Positions 10,451 through 19,205 of a stretch of 64,000 nucleotides of DNA are shown here, in pieces. The notes below the pieces were generated by a model. It made no database searches and was not told the origin of the DNA. It was given only the letters and a program-made list of their open reading frames with translations. The DNA is from Brenneria corticis. GTDB lineage: Bacteria > Pseudomonadota > Gammaproteobacteria > Enterobacterales > Enterobacteriaceae. The stretch's first letter is position 1. Every line of letters begins with the position of its first letter. The DNA is taken from NCBI RefSeq assembly GCF_003115855.1, contig NZ_KZ819072.1:1-64000 (forward strand), read 5' to 3'. The translations under genes and the position numbers were made by a program.

Positions 10451-10457
10451 GCGCGGC
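10431..10457 (-). terminator. mltF terminator embedded in the tadA 3' end
   Basis: Read on the minus strand, GCCGCG-CTTAATT-CGCGGC is followed by a T run (the A run at 10431-10437 on the plus strand). The T run lies inside the last codons of tadA, so the coding sequence of one gene doubles as the terminator of its convergent neighbour. Confidence 0.75.
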
Positions 10458-10463
10458 GTCGGC

Positions 10464-11909
10464 CTAATCCGGTACTTTATCCGGCGCCACGGCCGGATAA
10501 GCCTGCGCCGACAACAGCCGCAGTTTTGCCCTGGCCTCTTTCTCCAGCAAATACCCTTCAAGACTTACCATATAGCGACGAATGTTTTCCACGTAGCTGT
10601 AGGCTTGCTGTCCGCGCGCGTAGCCGTAAGTCGTCTGCGTGTAGTAACGCTTCTGGCTCAGCATCGGCAGGCGTATTTTCACATCGACCCAGCTATCCGG
10701 ATTGCCTTGCTGTTTGGCGGTCAGTTTGCGGGCGTCCAGCAAATGGGCGTACCCCATATTGTAGGCCGCCAGCGCGAACCAGATCTTTTCATCGTCGGGA
10801 ATGGTGTCGGGCATTTTTTGCATCATATGCGACATATATTGCGCGCCGCCGCGAATGCTCTGTTCCGGGTCGAGACGGTCGGTCACGTTCAGACTTTCCG
10901 CCGTGTTGCGGGTGAGCATCATCAGCCCGCGAACGCCGGTCGGCGAGGTGGCCAGCGGATTCCAGTGCGACTCCTGATAGGAGATGGCGGCCAGCAGTTT
11001 CCAGTCGATCTCCGTCGCGTATTTTTCAAACAGCGGCTGGAAATCGGGCAGGGTTTCATCAATGGCGCGCAGGAAGGTGGTGGTGTCGACGTAATCAAAC
11101 TCGCCCACGTGGCCCAGGTATTTTTCCTCCAGCCGGGCGAGAGTGCCGTCTTCAACGATGCGGCTGAAAAAATCCAGCAACGCCGCCGCCAGGCTGTCGT
11201 CATTCGAGCGCCGCATATACCAGGTGACCGGCTCTTCATCGCTGAGATCGAATGCCACGGCGAGCTGCGGATGGATGCGCTGCATTAAACCGATGGTGAC
11301 GGAATCCCCCAGCGTATAGTCGAGTTTTCCGTCAACCACCTCTTTCAGCAGCTCCTGGGTGGTCAGCTCGGAAGCCGACTCCCAGTTTAACTGCGGATAT
11401 TTGTCGGTTTTCAGATCGCGCAGCGTGGCGACGTGCGCGGAGCCTGAGGTTACGGCCAGGCGGCCCGTCAACTTTTCCAGCGTTTTGGGACGGGCGTTCC
11501 CCAGTCGATACACCAGCTGTTGCGAGACCGAATAATAGGTCGGTCCGGCGCGGTAACGCCCCAGGCGCTCATGATTGTAGATCAGCCCGGCGGCCAGTAT
11601 ATCCGCATCGTCGTCATCCAGGTCGTCGAACAGATCGTCAAGATTTTTACGCGACGAAACCACCAGCTTGACGCCGAGATAGTCGGCGAAACGTTTTGCC
11701 AGTTCATAATCGAGACCTGCCGGGGCGCTTTTGCTGAGATAGTAAGTCAGCGGCGAGTCGATGGTGCTGATCCGCAACTCGCCGCGCGAAAGGATCTGTC
11801 TGAGCTGATCGTCCTGACTACTGCGCCAGGGGATATTGGGCCATAAGGCCAGCGCCAGCAGCAGCGTGATAACCCCGATGAAAAAATAGTTTAATTTTAA
11901 ACGCTTCAA
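10464..11909 (-). CDS. mltF: Membrane-bound lytic murein transglycosylase F
   Basis: MltF cleaves the MurNAc-GlcNAc bond of peptidoglycan to 1,6-anhydro products. The 481-residue protein has an N-terminal membrane segment (about 8-24), a solute-binding-protein type 3 domain that regulates the enzyme (about 40-270), and a C-terminal SLT lysozyme-like domain with the catalytic Glu in YQESHWNP and the following GVRGLMMLT motif. It diverges from purL and converges on tadA, as in E. coli. Confidence 0.94.
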   Translation of the reverse strand: MKRLKLNYFFIGVITLLLALALWPNIPWRSSQDDQLRQILSRGELRISTIDSPLTYYLSKSAPAGLDYELAKRFADYLGVKLVVSSRKNLDDLFDDLDDDDADILAAGLIYNHERLGRYRAGPTYYSVSQQLVYRLGNARPKTLEKLTGRLAVTSGSAHVATLRDLKTDKYPQLNWESASELTTQELLKEVVDGKLDYTLGDSVTIGLMQRIHPQLAVAFDLSDEEPVTWYMRRSNDDSLAAALLDFFSRIVEDGTLARLEEKYLGHVGEFDYVDTTTFLRAIDETLPDFQPLFEKYATEIDWKLLAAISYQESHWNPLATSPTGVRGLMMLTRNTAESLNVTDRLDPEQSIRGGAQYMSHMMQKMPDTIPDDEKIWFALAAYNMGYAHLLDARKLTAKQQGNPDSWVDVKIRLPMLSQKRYYTQTTYGYARGQQAYSYVENIRRYMVSLEGYLLEKEARAKLRLLSAQAYPAVAPDKVPD

Positions 11910-12115
11910 ATAGTCGTCTCTCTGCGGCTTGCCAGCCTCTTAGTCTGTAGCCACCCTTAAGGGCCGCCGCAAGCAGCGTTGAAAATCGCTCCAGGCGATT
12001 TTTTATACGAAAGTCCCAGAGTCGGGGCATTTTGCGTAACAAAGCGCCGGCGTGCAACTTTTATTGATTTGGTTAATGATTAACCTATGCCGCCATGCGA
12101 TGTGCAACAATAACC

Positions 12116-12131
12116 GCGCAAACGGTTTCGT
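12116..12131 (+). promoter_or_regulatory. PurR operator of purL
   Basis: GCGCAAACGGTTTCGT closely matches the PurR consensus ACGCAAACGTTTGCGT (13 of 16). It ends 18 bp before the TATAAT at 12149-12154, so it covers the -35 position, as expected for a repressor site. Confidence 0.88.
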
Positions 12132-12154
12132 CCGGGGGCAGGATTCACTATAAT
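12126..12154 (+). promoter_or_regulatory. purL promoter
   Basis: A perfect -10 TATAAT lies at 12149-12154, with a weak -35 (TTTCGT, 12126-12131) at 17 bp spacing inside the PurR operator. The start codon is 75 bp downstream. Confidence 0.7.
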
Positions 12155-12229
12155 GGCGCGCGTTTCCCCCCTGTAGCGCCCAATGACTGCACGCCAGTCA
12201 GTGCATCGAAGACGAGAGAACTTTAGATT

Positions 12230-15200
12230 ATGGAAATACTGCGTGGTTCACCTGCTTTGTCGGCTTTTCGTATTAATAAACTGCTTGTCCGCTGCAAAGA
12301 GCACTTTTTGCCGATCAGTGATATCTATGCCGAATACGTGCATTTCGCCGATGTCAGCGCGCCGCTGAACAACGATGAACAGGCCAAACTGACGCGTTTG
12401 CTGAAATACGGTCCTTCTCTCGCCGAACACGAACCGCAAGGCCGTCTGCTGCTGGTTACTCCTCGTCCCGGCACCATCTCGCCGTGGTCTTCCAAAGCCA
12501 CCGATATTGCGCATAACTGCGGGCTGAATAAGGTCTTGCGTCTGGAGCGCGGCCTGGCTTTCTACATTCATGCGCCGACGCTGAACGATGAACAGTGGCG
12601 GCAACTGGGGGCGTTGCTGCACGATCGCATGATGGAAAGCGTTTTCGATGAGATGCGGCAGGCTGAAAAACTTTTCTCTCATCACCAGCCCGCGCCGTTA
12701 AAACGCGTCGAGATCCTGTTGCAGGGCCGTCAGGCGCTGGAAGAAGCGAACGTCCGCCTGGGGCTGGCGCTGGCGGAAGATGAGATCGATTACCTGCTGG
12801 ATGCGTTTACCAGGCTGGGCCGTAACCCGACGGATATCGAGCTGTATATGTTCGCCCAGGCGAACTCCGAGCATTGCCGGCATAAAATTTTCAACGCCGA
12901 CTGGGTGATAGACGGCGTGGCGCAGCCGAAATCGCTGTTCAAGATGATTAAGAACACCTTTAGCCACACGCCGCAGCACGTGTTATCCGCCTATAAGGAT
13001 AACGCGGCGGTGATGGAAGGCTCCGCCGTCGGGCGCTTTTACGCCGATGCCCAGGGCAATTATGATTACCATCAGGAAGAGGCGCATATCCTGATGAAAG
13101 TGGAAACCCACAACCACCCGACGGCGATTTCACCCTGGCCGGGGGCGGCAACCGGCTCCGGCGGCGAAATTCGCGATGAAGGCGCAACCGGACGCGGTTC
13201 CAAACCCAAAGCGGGCCTGGTCGGCTTCTCGGTATCGAACCTGCGTATCCCCGGTTTCGAACAGCCGTGGGAAGAGGACTTCGGCAAACCCGAGCGCATC
13301 GTCAGCGCGCTGGATATCATGATCGACGGCCCGTTGGGCGGCGCGGCGTTTAACAATGAATTCGGCCGTCCCGCGCTGACCGGCTATTTCCGCACCTATG
13401 AAGAGCGGGTGGACAGCCATAACGGCAGCGAACTGCGCGGTTACCACAAGCCCATCATGCTGGCCGGCGGTCTTGGCAATATCCGCGCCGACCATGTGCA
13501 AAAAGGCGAAATCAGCGTCGGCGCCAAGCTGATTGTGCTGGGCGGTCCGTCGATGAATATCGGCCTGGGGGGCGGGGCGGCGTCGTCAATGGCCTCCGGC
13601 CAGTCGGACGCCGACCTGGATTTCGCCTCGGTGCAGCGCGATAACCCGGAAATGGAGCGCCGCTGCCAGGAGGTGATCGACCGCTGCTGGCAGTTGGGGG
13701 AGGAGAATCCGATTCTGTTTATTCATGACGTGGGCGCGGGCGGCCTGTCCAACGCCATGCCGGAACTGGTCAGCGACGGCGGCCGCGGCGGGCGTTTTGA
13801 ACTGCGCGATATTTTGAATGACGAACCGGGTATGAGTCCGTTGGAAGTGTGGTGCAACGAATCGCAGGAGCGTTATGTGCTGGCCGTCGCGCCGGAGCAA
13901 TTAGCGCTGTTTGACGAAATCTGCCGCCGCGAGCGCGCGCCTTACGCGGTGATCGGCGAGGCGACGGAAGAACTGCACCTGACGCTGAACGACCGTCACT
14001 TCAACAATCAGCCGATCGATCTGCCGCTGGACGTATTACTGGGTAAAACGCCGAAAATGCTGCGCGACGTCGAGCGCAAGCAGGCGGCGGGCACGCCGCT
14101 ACAGCGGGACGGCATTTATCTGGCGGAAGCGGTGGAGCGCGTGCTGCATCTACCTGTGGTGGCGGAAAAAACCTTTCTGATTACCATTGGCGACCGCACG
14201 GTCACCGGCATGGTGGCGCGCGACCAGATGGTCGGTCCGTGGCAGGTGCCGGTGGCGGACTGCGCGGTAACCACCGCCAGCCTGGACGGCTACTACGGCG
14301 AAGCCATGTCGATTGGCGAACGCGCGCCGGTGGCGCTGCTTGATTTCGCCGCCTCCGCCCGTCTGGCGGTGGGCGAGGCGTTGACCAATATCGCCGCGAC
14401 CCATATCGGTCCGTTGACCCGGGTTAAGCTATCCGCCAACTGGATGGCGGCGGCGGGCCATCCGGGAGAAGACGCCGGGCTGTATGATGCGGTAAAAGCC
14501 ATCGGCGAAGAGCTCTGCCCGGCGCTGGGGCTGACCATTCCGGTGGGCAAAGACTCCATGTCGATGAAAACCCGCTGGCAGGAAGGCGAGGAAGAACGCG
14601 CCATCACCTCGCCGCTGTCGCTGGTGATTTCCGCTTTTGCTAGGGTGGAGGACGTACGCGGCACGGTGACGCCGCAGCTGCGCGCCGAGCAGGATAACGC
14701 GCTATTGCTGATCGACCTGGGCGCCGGACACCAGGCGCTGGGCGCCACCGCGCTGGCGCAGGTTTACCGCCAATTGGGCAGCGATACCGCGGACGTGCGC
14801 AATGCGCATCAACTGGCCGGTTTCTTTAACGCCATACAGCAATTGGTGGCGGAAAAAGCCCTGCTGGCCTATCACGATCGCTCCGACGGCGGACTGCTGG
14901 TGACGCTGGCGGAGATGGCGTTTGCCGGCCACTGCGGCGTGAACGTCGATATCGCCGCGCAGGGCGACGACGCGCTGGCGACGCTGTTCAACGAGGAACT
15001 GGGGGCGGTGATTCAGGTTGCCGCTTCCCGTCAGGCCGAAGTGGAAAGCGTATTTGCCCGCCATGGTCTGGCGGATTGCGTTCACTACCTGGGCCGCGCC
15101 GAAGAGGGCGGCCGTTTTCTCATTACCCGCGGCGACGAGGTGGTTTACCATGAGAGCCGCACCACGCTGCGCCGCTGGTGGGCGGAAACCACCTGGCAAA

Positions 15201-16114
15201 TGCAGCGTCTGCGCGATAACCCGCAGTGCGCCGATCAGGAGCATATCGCCAAGCAGGATGACAACGATCCGGGCCTGAACGTGGCGCTGACGTTTGATCC
15301 GCAGGAAGATATCGCCGCGCCCTATATCGCCCGGCAGGCCCGCCCGAAAGTGGCGGTGTTGCGCGAGCAGGGGGTTAACTCCCATATTGAAATGGCGGCG
15401 GCCTTCCACCGCGCCGGTTTTGACGCCGTCGACATCCATATGAGCGATCTGCTGGCGGGACGCCGGGATCTGCAGGATTTTCAGGCGCTGGTGGCCTGCG
15501 GCGGCTTCTCCTACGGCGATGTGTTGGGCGCCGGCGAGGGCTGGGCGAAATCCATTCTGTTCAACGCTAGGGTGCGCAACGAGTTTGCCGCGTTCTTCCA
15601 GCGCCCGCAGACGCTGGCGCTTGGGGTGTGCAACGGCTGTCAGATGATGTCGAATCTGCGCGAGCTGATTCCGGGGGCCGATCTGTGGCCGCGTTTTGTG
15701 CGCAATAAATCGGACCGTTTTGAGGCCCGCTTTAGTCTGGTTGAAGTGGAGAAGAGCCCATCGCTGTTTATGAACGACATGGCGGGCTCGCGTATGCCCA
15801 TCGCGGTTTCCCATGGCGAAGGGCAGGTTGAAGTGCGCGATGCGGCGCATCTGGCGGCCCTTGAGCAGCATAATCTGGTGGCGTTGCGCTATGTGAATCA
15901 CTACGGCCAGGCGACGGAGAATTATCCGGCTAACCCCAATGGTTCGCCCAACGGCATTACCGCCGTGACCAGCGCCAGCGGCCGGGCCACGGTGATGATG
16001 CCGCATCCCGAGCGCGTATTCCGCAGCGTCAGCAACTCCTGGCATCCGGAAGAGTGGGGTGAAGACGGCCCATGGCTGCGTATGTTCCGCAACGCGCGCC
16101 GGCAGCTGGGGTAA
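12230..16114 (+). CDS. purL: Phosphoribosylformylglycinamidine synthase (large type)
   Basis: PurL makes FGAM from FGAR, glutamine and ATP, the fourth step of purine synthesis. The 1294-residue protein is the fused gammaproteobacterial form: an N-terminal PurS-like part, a linker, two AIRS-type synthetase halves (HNHPTAISPWPGAATGSGGEIRD marks the first active site in two adjoining stretches) and a C-terminal class I glutaminase with the nucleophile in GVCNGCQMM and His-Glu in HPERVF. The gene stands alone behind a PurR-controlled promoter. Long open frames on the opposite strand here are shadows. Confidence 0.97.
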   Translation: MEILRGSPALSAFRINKLLVRCKEHFLPISDIYAEYVHFADVSAPLNNDEQAKLTRLLKYGPSLAEHEPQGRLLLVTPRPGTISPWSSKATDIAHNCGLNKVLRLERGLAFYIHAPTLNDEQWRQLGALLHDRMMESVFDEMRQAEKLFSHHQPAPLKRVEILLQGRQALEEANVRLGLALAEDEIDYLLDAFTRLGRNPTDIELYMFAQANSEHCRHKIFNADWVIDGVAQPKSLFKMIKNTFSHTPQHVLSAYKDNAAVMEGSAVGRFYADAQGNYDYHQEEAHILMKVETHNHPTAISPWPGAATGSGGEIRDEGATGRGSKPKAGLVGFSVSNLRIPGFEQPWEEDFGKPERIVSALDIMIDGPLGGAAFNNEFGRPALTGYFRTYEERVDSHNGSELRGYHKPIMLAGGLGNIRADHVQKGEISVGAKLIVLGGPSMNIGLGGGAASSMASGQSDADLDFASVQRDNPEMERRCQEVIDRCWQLGEENPILFIHDVGAGGLSNAMPELVSDGGRGGRFELRDILNDEPGMSPLEVWCNESQERYVLAVAPEQLALFDEICRRERAPYAVIGEATEELHLTLNDRHFNNQPIDLPLDVLLGKTPKMLRDVERKQAAGTPLQRDGIYLAEAVERVLHLPVVAEKTFLITIGDRTVTGMVARDQMVGPWQVPVADCAVTTASLDGYYGEAMSIGERAPVALLDFAASARLAVGEALTNIAATHIGPLTRVKLSANWMAAAGHPGEDAGLYDAVKAIGEELCPALGLTIPVGKDSMSMKTRWQEGEEERAITSPLSLVISAFARVEDVRGTVTPQLRAEQDNALLLIDLGAGHQALGATALAQVYRQLGSDTADVRNAHQLAGFFNAIQQLVAEKALLAYHDRSDGGLLVTLAEMAFAGHCGVNVDIAAQGDDALATLFNEELGAVIQVAASRQAEVESVFARHGLADCVHYLGRAEEGGRFLITRGDEVVYHESRTTLRRWWAETTWQMQRLRDNPQCADQEHIAKQDDNDPGLNVALTFDPQEDIAAPYIARQARPKVAVLREQGVNSHIEMAAAFHRAGFDAVDIHMSDLLAGRRDLQDFQALVACGGFSYGDVLGAGEGWAKSILFNARVRNEFAAFFQRPQTLALGVCNGCQMMSNLRELIPGADLWPRFVRNKSDRFEARFSLVEVEKSPSLFMNDMAGSRMPIAVSHGEGQVEVRDAAHLAALEQHNLVALRYVNHYGQATENYPANPNGSPNGITAVTSASGRATVMMPHPERVFRSVSNSWHPEEWGEDGPWLRMFRNARRQLG

Positions 16115-16204
16115 TCGCGTTCGGCGCGCAGCAGATACTGTGTTAAGCGTCAGTGGTCAAGACACTTTTATTCACCATGCCTTACCCCTCCGTCATGCCC
16201 GCAG

Positions 16205-16224
16205 ATCCCCGCCTTCGCGGGGAT
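16205..16224. repeat. Intergenic palindromic repeat, copy 2
   Basis: The hairpin ATCCCCGC-CTTC-GCGGGGAT is identical to the one at 9138-9157, again followed by GACGG. It lies about 90 bp behind purL. Confidence 0.8.
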
Positions 16225-16313
16225 GACGGTGGTATTTCGGGAATGACAATGGTATTCGGTGAGGACTATGGTGGAGTGGATTTGTCAGCAACCTCAACAG
16301 GGCGATAGCCCTG

Positions 16314-16331
16314 TGTCGCGTTTTTGCGACA
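16314..16331 (+). promoter_or_regulatory. GlrR (QseF) binding site 1 upstream of glmY
   Basis: TGTC-N10-GACA, an exact match to the known GlrR recognition pattern, lies about 240 bp upstream of the predicted glmY start. With sites 2 and 3 it forms the enhancer for a sigma-54 promoter. Confidence 0.8.
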
Positions 16332-16345
16332 AAGGCAAATTTTAC

Positions 16346-16363
16346 TGTCTCCGATTGGAGACA
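16346..16363 (+). promoter_or_regulatory. GlrR (QseF) binding site 2 upstream of glmY
   Basis: A second exact TGTC-N10-GACA, 32 bp downstream of the first (three helical turns), so both could face the same side of the DNA. Confidence 0.8.
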
Positions 16364-16408
16364 CTTAACCGCTTGATTTATATGATTTGGATCACATAAG
16401 CGGAAAAA

Positions 16409-16426
16409 CGTCTGTTTTTGACGACA
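16409..16426 (+). promoter_or_regulatory. GlrR (QseF) binding site 3 upstream of glmY
   Basis: CGTC-N10-GACA differs at one base from the consensus. It is the third and promoter-proximal site, matching the three-site layout known for enterobacterial glmY. Confidence 0.65.
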
Positions 16427-16531
16427 TAAAGCGGGTTTTCGCGCCGTTATTGGCGGCCGAAAGAGTGATTCGCTAAAGTGTCGTTAAAAAAACTAAATAT
16501 AAATCATTGCGTTAAATTAGTTATTGAGAAT

Positions 16532-16547
16532 TGGCACGATAAGTGCA
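16532..16547 (+). promoter_or_regulatory. Sigma-54 promoter of glmY
   Basis: TGGCACGATAAGTGCA has the GG and GC doublets of a sigma-54 -24/-12 element with exactly 10 bp between them. It predicts a transcript start near 16558, where the GlmY-like sequence begins. Confidence 0.85.
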
Positions 16548-16558
16548 TAATAATCACC

Positions 16559-16770
16559 GTTGCTCATTCAACTGGTTATGATTGCGCTGCTGATTGGCAG
16601 ATAAATTCGCTCATAACATCCGGAATGACGCCAAAAGAAAGGGTGCCTATCGTCCACCAGATCGATAACAGTACGCGCAAGCTGACTTTATCAAACATCG
16701 GGCGACACGTTGAGTGAGGCACCGCCTATTCAGTTACGCGGCCGGAAGAGGTTATTTTTCCGGCCGCGTA
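16559..16770 (+). ncRNA. glmY: Small RNA GlmY
   Basis: GlmY protects GlmZ from RapZ-guided RNase E cleavage and so raises GlmS synthesis when glucosamine-6-phosphate is low. The region starts with GCTCATTCAAC and contains CCGGAATGACGC and TTGAGTGAGGCACC, stretches typical of the GlmY/GlmZ family. GGTGCCT near 16643 can pair with AGGCACC near 16720. The gene lies between purL and glrK as in E. coli. The 3' end is uncertain: the strong hairpin GCGGCCGG/CCGGCCGC (about 16739-16768) has its T run in the loop rather than after it. A 79-codon open frame over this stretch is not considered a gene. Confidence 0.85.
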
Positions 16771-16895
16771 ATGCCAAGTCCAGTCCGCTTTCCTCTCCCG
16801 TTGATGATCACCCTTGTTAACCTTGTCGTTGCTACGCAATGTTTAAAAACGTTTCTGACGTTTTTGGCGGATTCAGTTAGCATCAGAGCGAACCG

Positions 16896-18344
16896 ATGGG
16901 TAATGAGATGATTTCCTTGAAACGATGGCGTTTATTTCCGCGTTCCCTGCGACAGTTAGTAATCATGGCTTTTCTGCTGGTGCTGCTGCCTTTACTGGTG
17001 CTGGCTTATCAGGCGTATCAAAGCCTGAACACCCTCAGCGAACAGGCGGCGGAGATTAACCGCACCACCTTGACCGATGCCCGGCGCAGCGAGGCGATGA
17101 CCAGCGTCGCCCTGGCCATGGAGCGCAGCTATCGCCAGTACTGCGTGCTGGATGACCAGACGCTGGCGACGCTCTACCAAAATCAGCGCAATCAGTATTC
17201 CCAGATGCTGGATTCCCACGCCTCCGTTCTGCCGGAGCCGCGTTATTATCAAACCCTGCGCCAGTATTTAACCCAGCTTGCGGAGTTAAGCTGCCACAAC
17301 AGCGGACCCGGCCGGGATGCCTCCGAACTGCTGGAAAACTTCTCCCGCGCCAACGGACAGATGGTCCAGATAACCCGTGAAGTGGTGTTTTCCCGCGGTC
17401 AGCAGCTGCAACAGGCGATAGCCGAGCGCGGCCGATTTTTCGGCTGGCAGTCACTGCTGCTGTTTCTGGTCAGCCTGTTACTGGTGGTGCTGTTTACCCG
17501 GATGATCATCGGCCCGGTAAATAAGGTGGAGCGGATGATCAATCGTCTGGGAGAAGGGCGATCTTTGGGCAATACCAGCACCTTTAAGGGACCGCGTGAA
17601 ATTCGTTCCCTGGCGCAGCGCATTATCTGGCTGAGCGAGCGGCTTTCCTGGCTGGAATCACAGCGGCATGAGTTTCTCCGGCATATTTCCCATGAGCTGA
17701 AAACGCCGCTGGCGAGCCTGCGCGAAGGCACCGAACTGCTGGCGGATGAAGTGGCCGGCCCCCTGACGGCGGATCAGAAAGAGGTGGTATCCATTCTGGA
17801 CGGTAGCAGCCGGCATCTGCTGCAGCTGATAGACCAACTGCTGGACTATAATCGTAAACTGGCGGATGCGCCGACGGAGCTGGAACGGGTCGAAATCGAG
17901 GAAATCGTCGATATTGTGGTGTCGTCCCACAGCCTGCCCGCCCGGACGAAAATGATGCATACCGCTATTGAACTGGCGGCGGAGCACTGTTGGGCGGAAA
18001 CCACGCTGTTGATGCGCGTCATCGATAATCTCTATTCCAATGCGGTGCACTATGGTGAGGAATCCGGTAACATTTGGATCCGCAGCCGTCTGACCGGCAA
18101 TCGGGTGCAGATTGACGTCGCCAATAGCGGTACGCCGATTCCGGACGCGGAGCGTGGTATGATTTTCGAGCCCTTTTATCAGGGCAGCCATCAGCGCAAA
18201 GGCGCGGTAAAAGGCAGCGGGCTGGGGCTGAGTATCGCCCGGGATTGTATTCGCCGTATGCGCGGCGAGCTAAGCCTGATAACCGTTGACTATGCCGATG
18301 TCTGTTTTCGTATTGAATTGCCATTAACTTCTGAGAATGAATAG
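16896..18344 (+). CDS. glrK: Sensor histidine kinase GlrK (QseE)
   Basis: GlrK phosphorylates GlrR, which activates glmY and other sigma-54 promoters in response to envelope signals. The 482-residue protein has a membrane helix near the N-terminus (LVIMAFLLVLLPLLVLAYQAY), a periplasmic helical domain, a second helix (SLLLFLVSLLLVVLFT), a HAMP linker, the phosphoacceptor His in HISHELKTPLASLREG and an HATPase domain with GSGLGLSIARD. An in-frame ATG at 16908 would give the shorter E. coli-like start; no ribosome site decides between them. It begins a tight operon: 3 bp to qseG. Confidence 0.93.
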   Translation: MGNEMISLKRWRLFPRSLRQLVIMAFLLVLLPLLVLAYQAYQSLNTLSEQAAEINRTTLTDARRSEAMTSVALAMERSYRQYCVLDDQTLATLYQNQRNQYSQMLDSHASVLPEPRYYQTLRQYLTQLAELSCHNSGPGRDASELLENFSRANGQMVQITREVVFSRGQQLQQAIAERGRFFGWQSLLLFLVSLLLVVLFTRMIIGPVNKVERMINRLGEGRSLGNTSTFKGPREIRSLAQRIIWLSERLSWLESQRHEFLRHISHELKTPLASLREGTELLADEVAGPLTADQKEVVSILDGSSRHLLQLIDQLLDYNRKLADAPTELERVEIEEIVDIVVSSHSLPARTKMMHTAIELAAEHCWAETTLLMRVIDNLYSNAVHYGEESGNIWIRSRLTGNRVQIDVANSGTPIPDAERGMIFEPFYQGSHQRKGAVKGSGLGLSIARDCIRRMRGELSLITVDYADVCFRIELPLTSENE

Positions 18345-18347
18345 ATA

Positions 18348-19205
18348 ATGAATGAATGGTTCGCCCGTCCTTTCCCGCGGCGCATCCTGCCCGCCGTGCT
18401 GGATATGTCCGTTAGCCGTGTGTTAAAGGCCGTGGTGATGTCATTGCCGGTAGCGGCATTGGCCGGATGCATCAGTAATGTGAGCAGCTACGTATCGTCG
18501 CAGGATACGGAAAATTCAACGCCGAAAGAGCAGGTAACCGACTATCGCATGGCGCAGTGCGGGTATCTCTGGCGGGTGGATGGCCGCGAGGCGATGAATA
18601 ATGCGCTTTACTGGCTGCGGGCGATGGATTGCGCCGGACGCCTGCCCCAGTATCAGGCGCGCGAAGAGGCGCAGCGGCTGGAGGCCGACAGCTGGGAGAA
18701 TGCCTTCAAGCGGGGTATTTTGCTGGATAATGCCGGCATCACGCAGGCGGAAAGAGGCCAGATGCTGGAGCAAATCAATGTATATCGTCTCGCCTTTCCC
18801 GCCGCATTACGCCCGCTGATACAGACCTGGCGCGACAGGCAAACGCTGTTTCTGGCGTTATCCGATGAGCGTCTGCGCTATAAGCGTTTGCAGGAATCCA
18901 GCGATAAACAGCTGGACACCCTGCGCATCCAGCAAAACCATCTGCAATATCAGCTTGAGACCACCCGGAAAAAACTGGAAAACCTGACGGACATTGAACG
19001 CCAGCTTTCGTCGCGTAAACAGCTCTCGGGCGAACTGCCCGAGAGCGACGCCGATCGCCGCAACCCGGCGGCGGAGCGTGACGGCGCGCGGGGCGAGGCG
19101 GCAACGAAATCGGGTTCGGGAGCGGTAAAAGCGGACGACACCTACGCGCCGCCAGCCGAATCGGAGGCGGATCAATCGACGACCGAGGAGCCGAAAAGCC
19201 AATGA
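18348..19205 (+). CDS. qseG: QseG outer-membrane lipoprotein, partner of GlrK
   Basis: QseG (YfhG) is an outer-membrane lipoprotein that binds the periplasmic domain of GlrK and tunes its activity. A lipobox is visible (VAALAGC, Cys41 from this start, Cys22 if translation begins at the ATG at 18405). The mature part is helical, with a coiled coil around LQYQLETTRKKLENL and a charged, low-complexity tail. The gene lies 3 bp after glrK and overlaps glrR by 4 bp (ATGA), so all three are translated together. The internal start is more plausible for a normal signal peptide. Confidence 0.88.
   Translation: MNEWFARPFPRRILPAVLDMSVSRVLKAVVMSLPVAALAGCISNVSSYVSSQDTENSTPKEQVTDYRMAQCGYLWRVDGREAMNNALYWLRAMDCAGRLPQYQAREEAQRLEADSWENAFKRGILLDNAGITQAERGQMLEQINVYRLAFPAALRPLIQTWRDRQTLFLALSDERLRYKRLQESSDKQLDTLRIQQNHLQYQLETTRKKLENLTDIERQLSSRKQLSGELPESDADRRNPAAERDGARGEAATKSGSGAVKADDTYAPPAESEADQSTTEEPKSQ

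Noticed and set aside
14702..16045. 447-codon open frame on the minus strand
   Set aside because: It lies wholly inside purL, which is clearly real; the histidine/arginine/glycine-rich translation is typical of an antisense shadow in GC-rich DNA.
16478..16717. 79-codon open frame on the plus strand between purL and glrK
   Set aside because: It overlaps the sigma-54 promoter and GlmY sequence and has no ribosome site or recognisable protein features.
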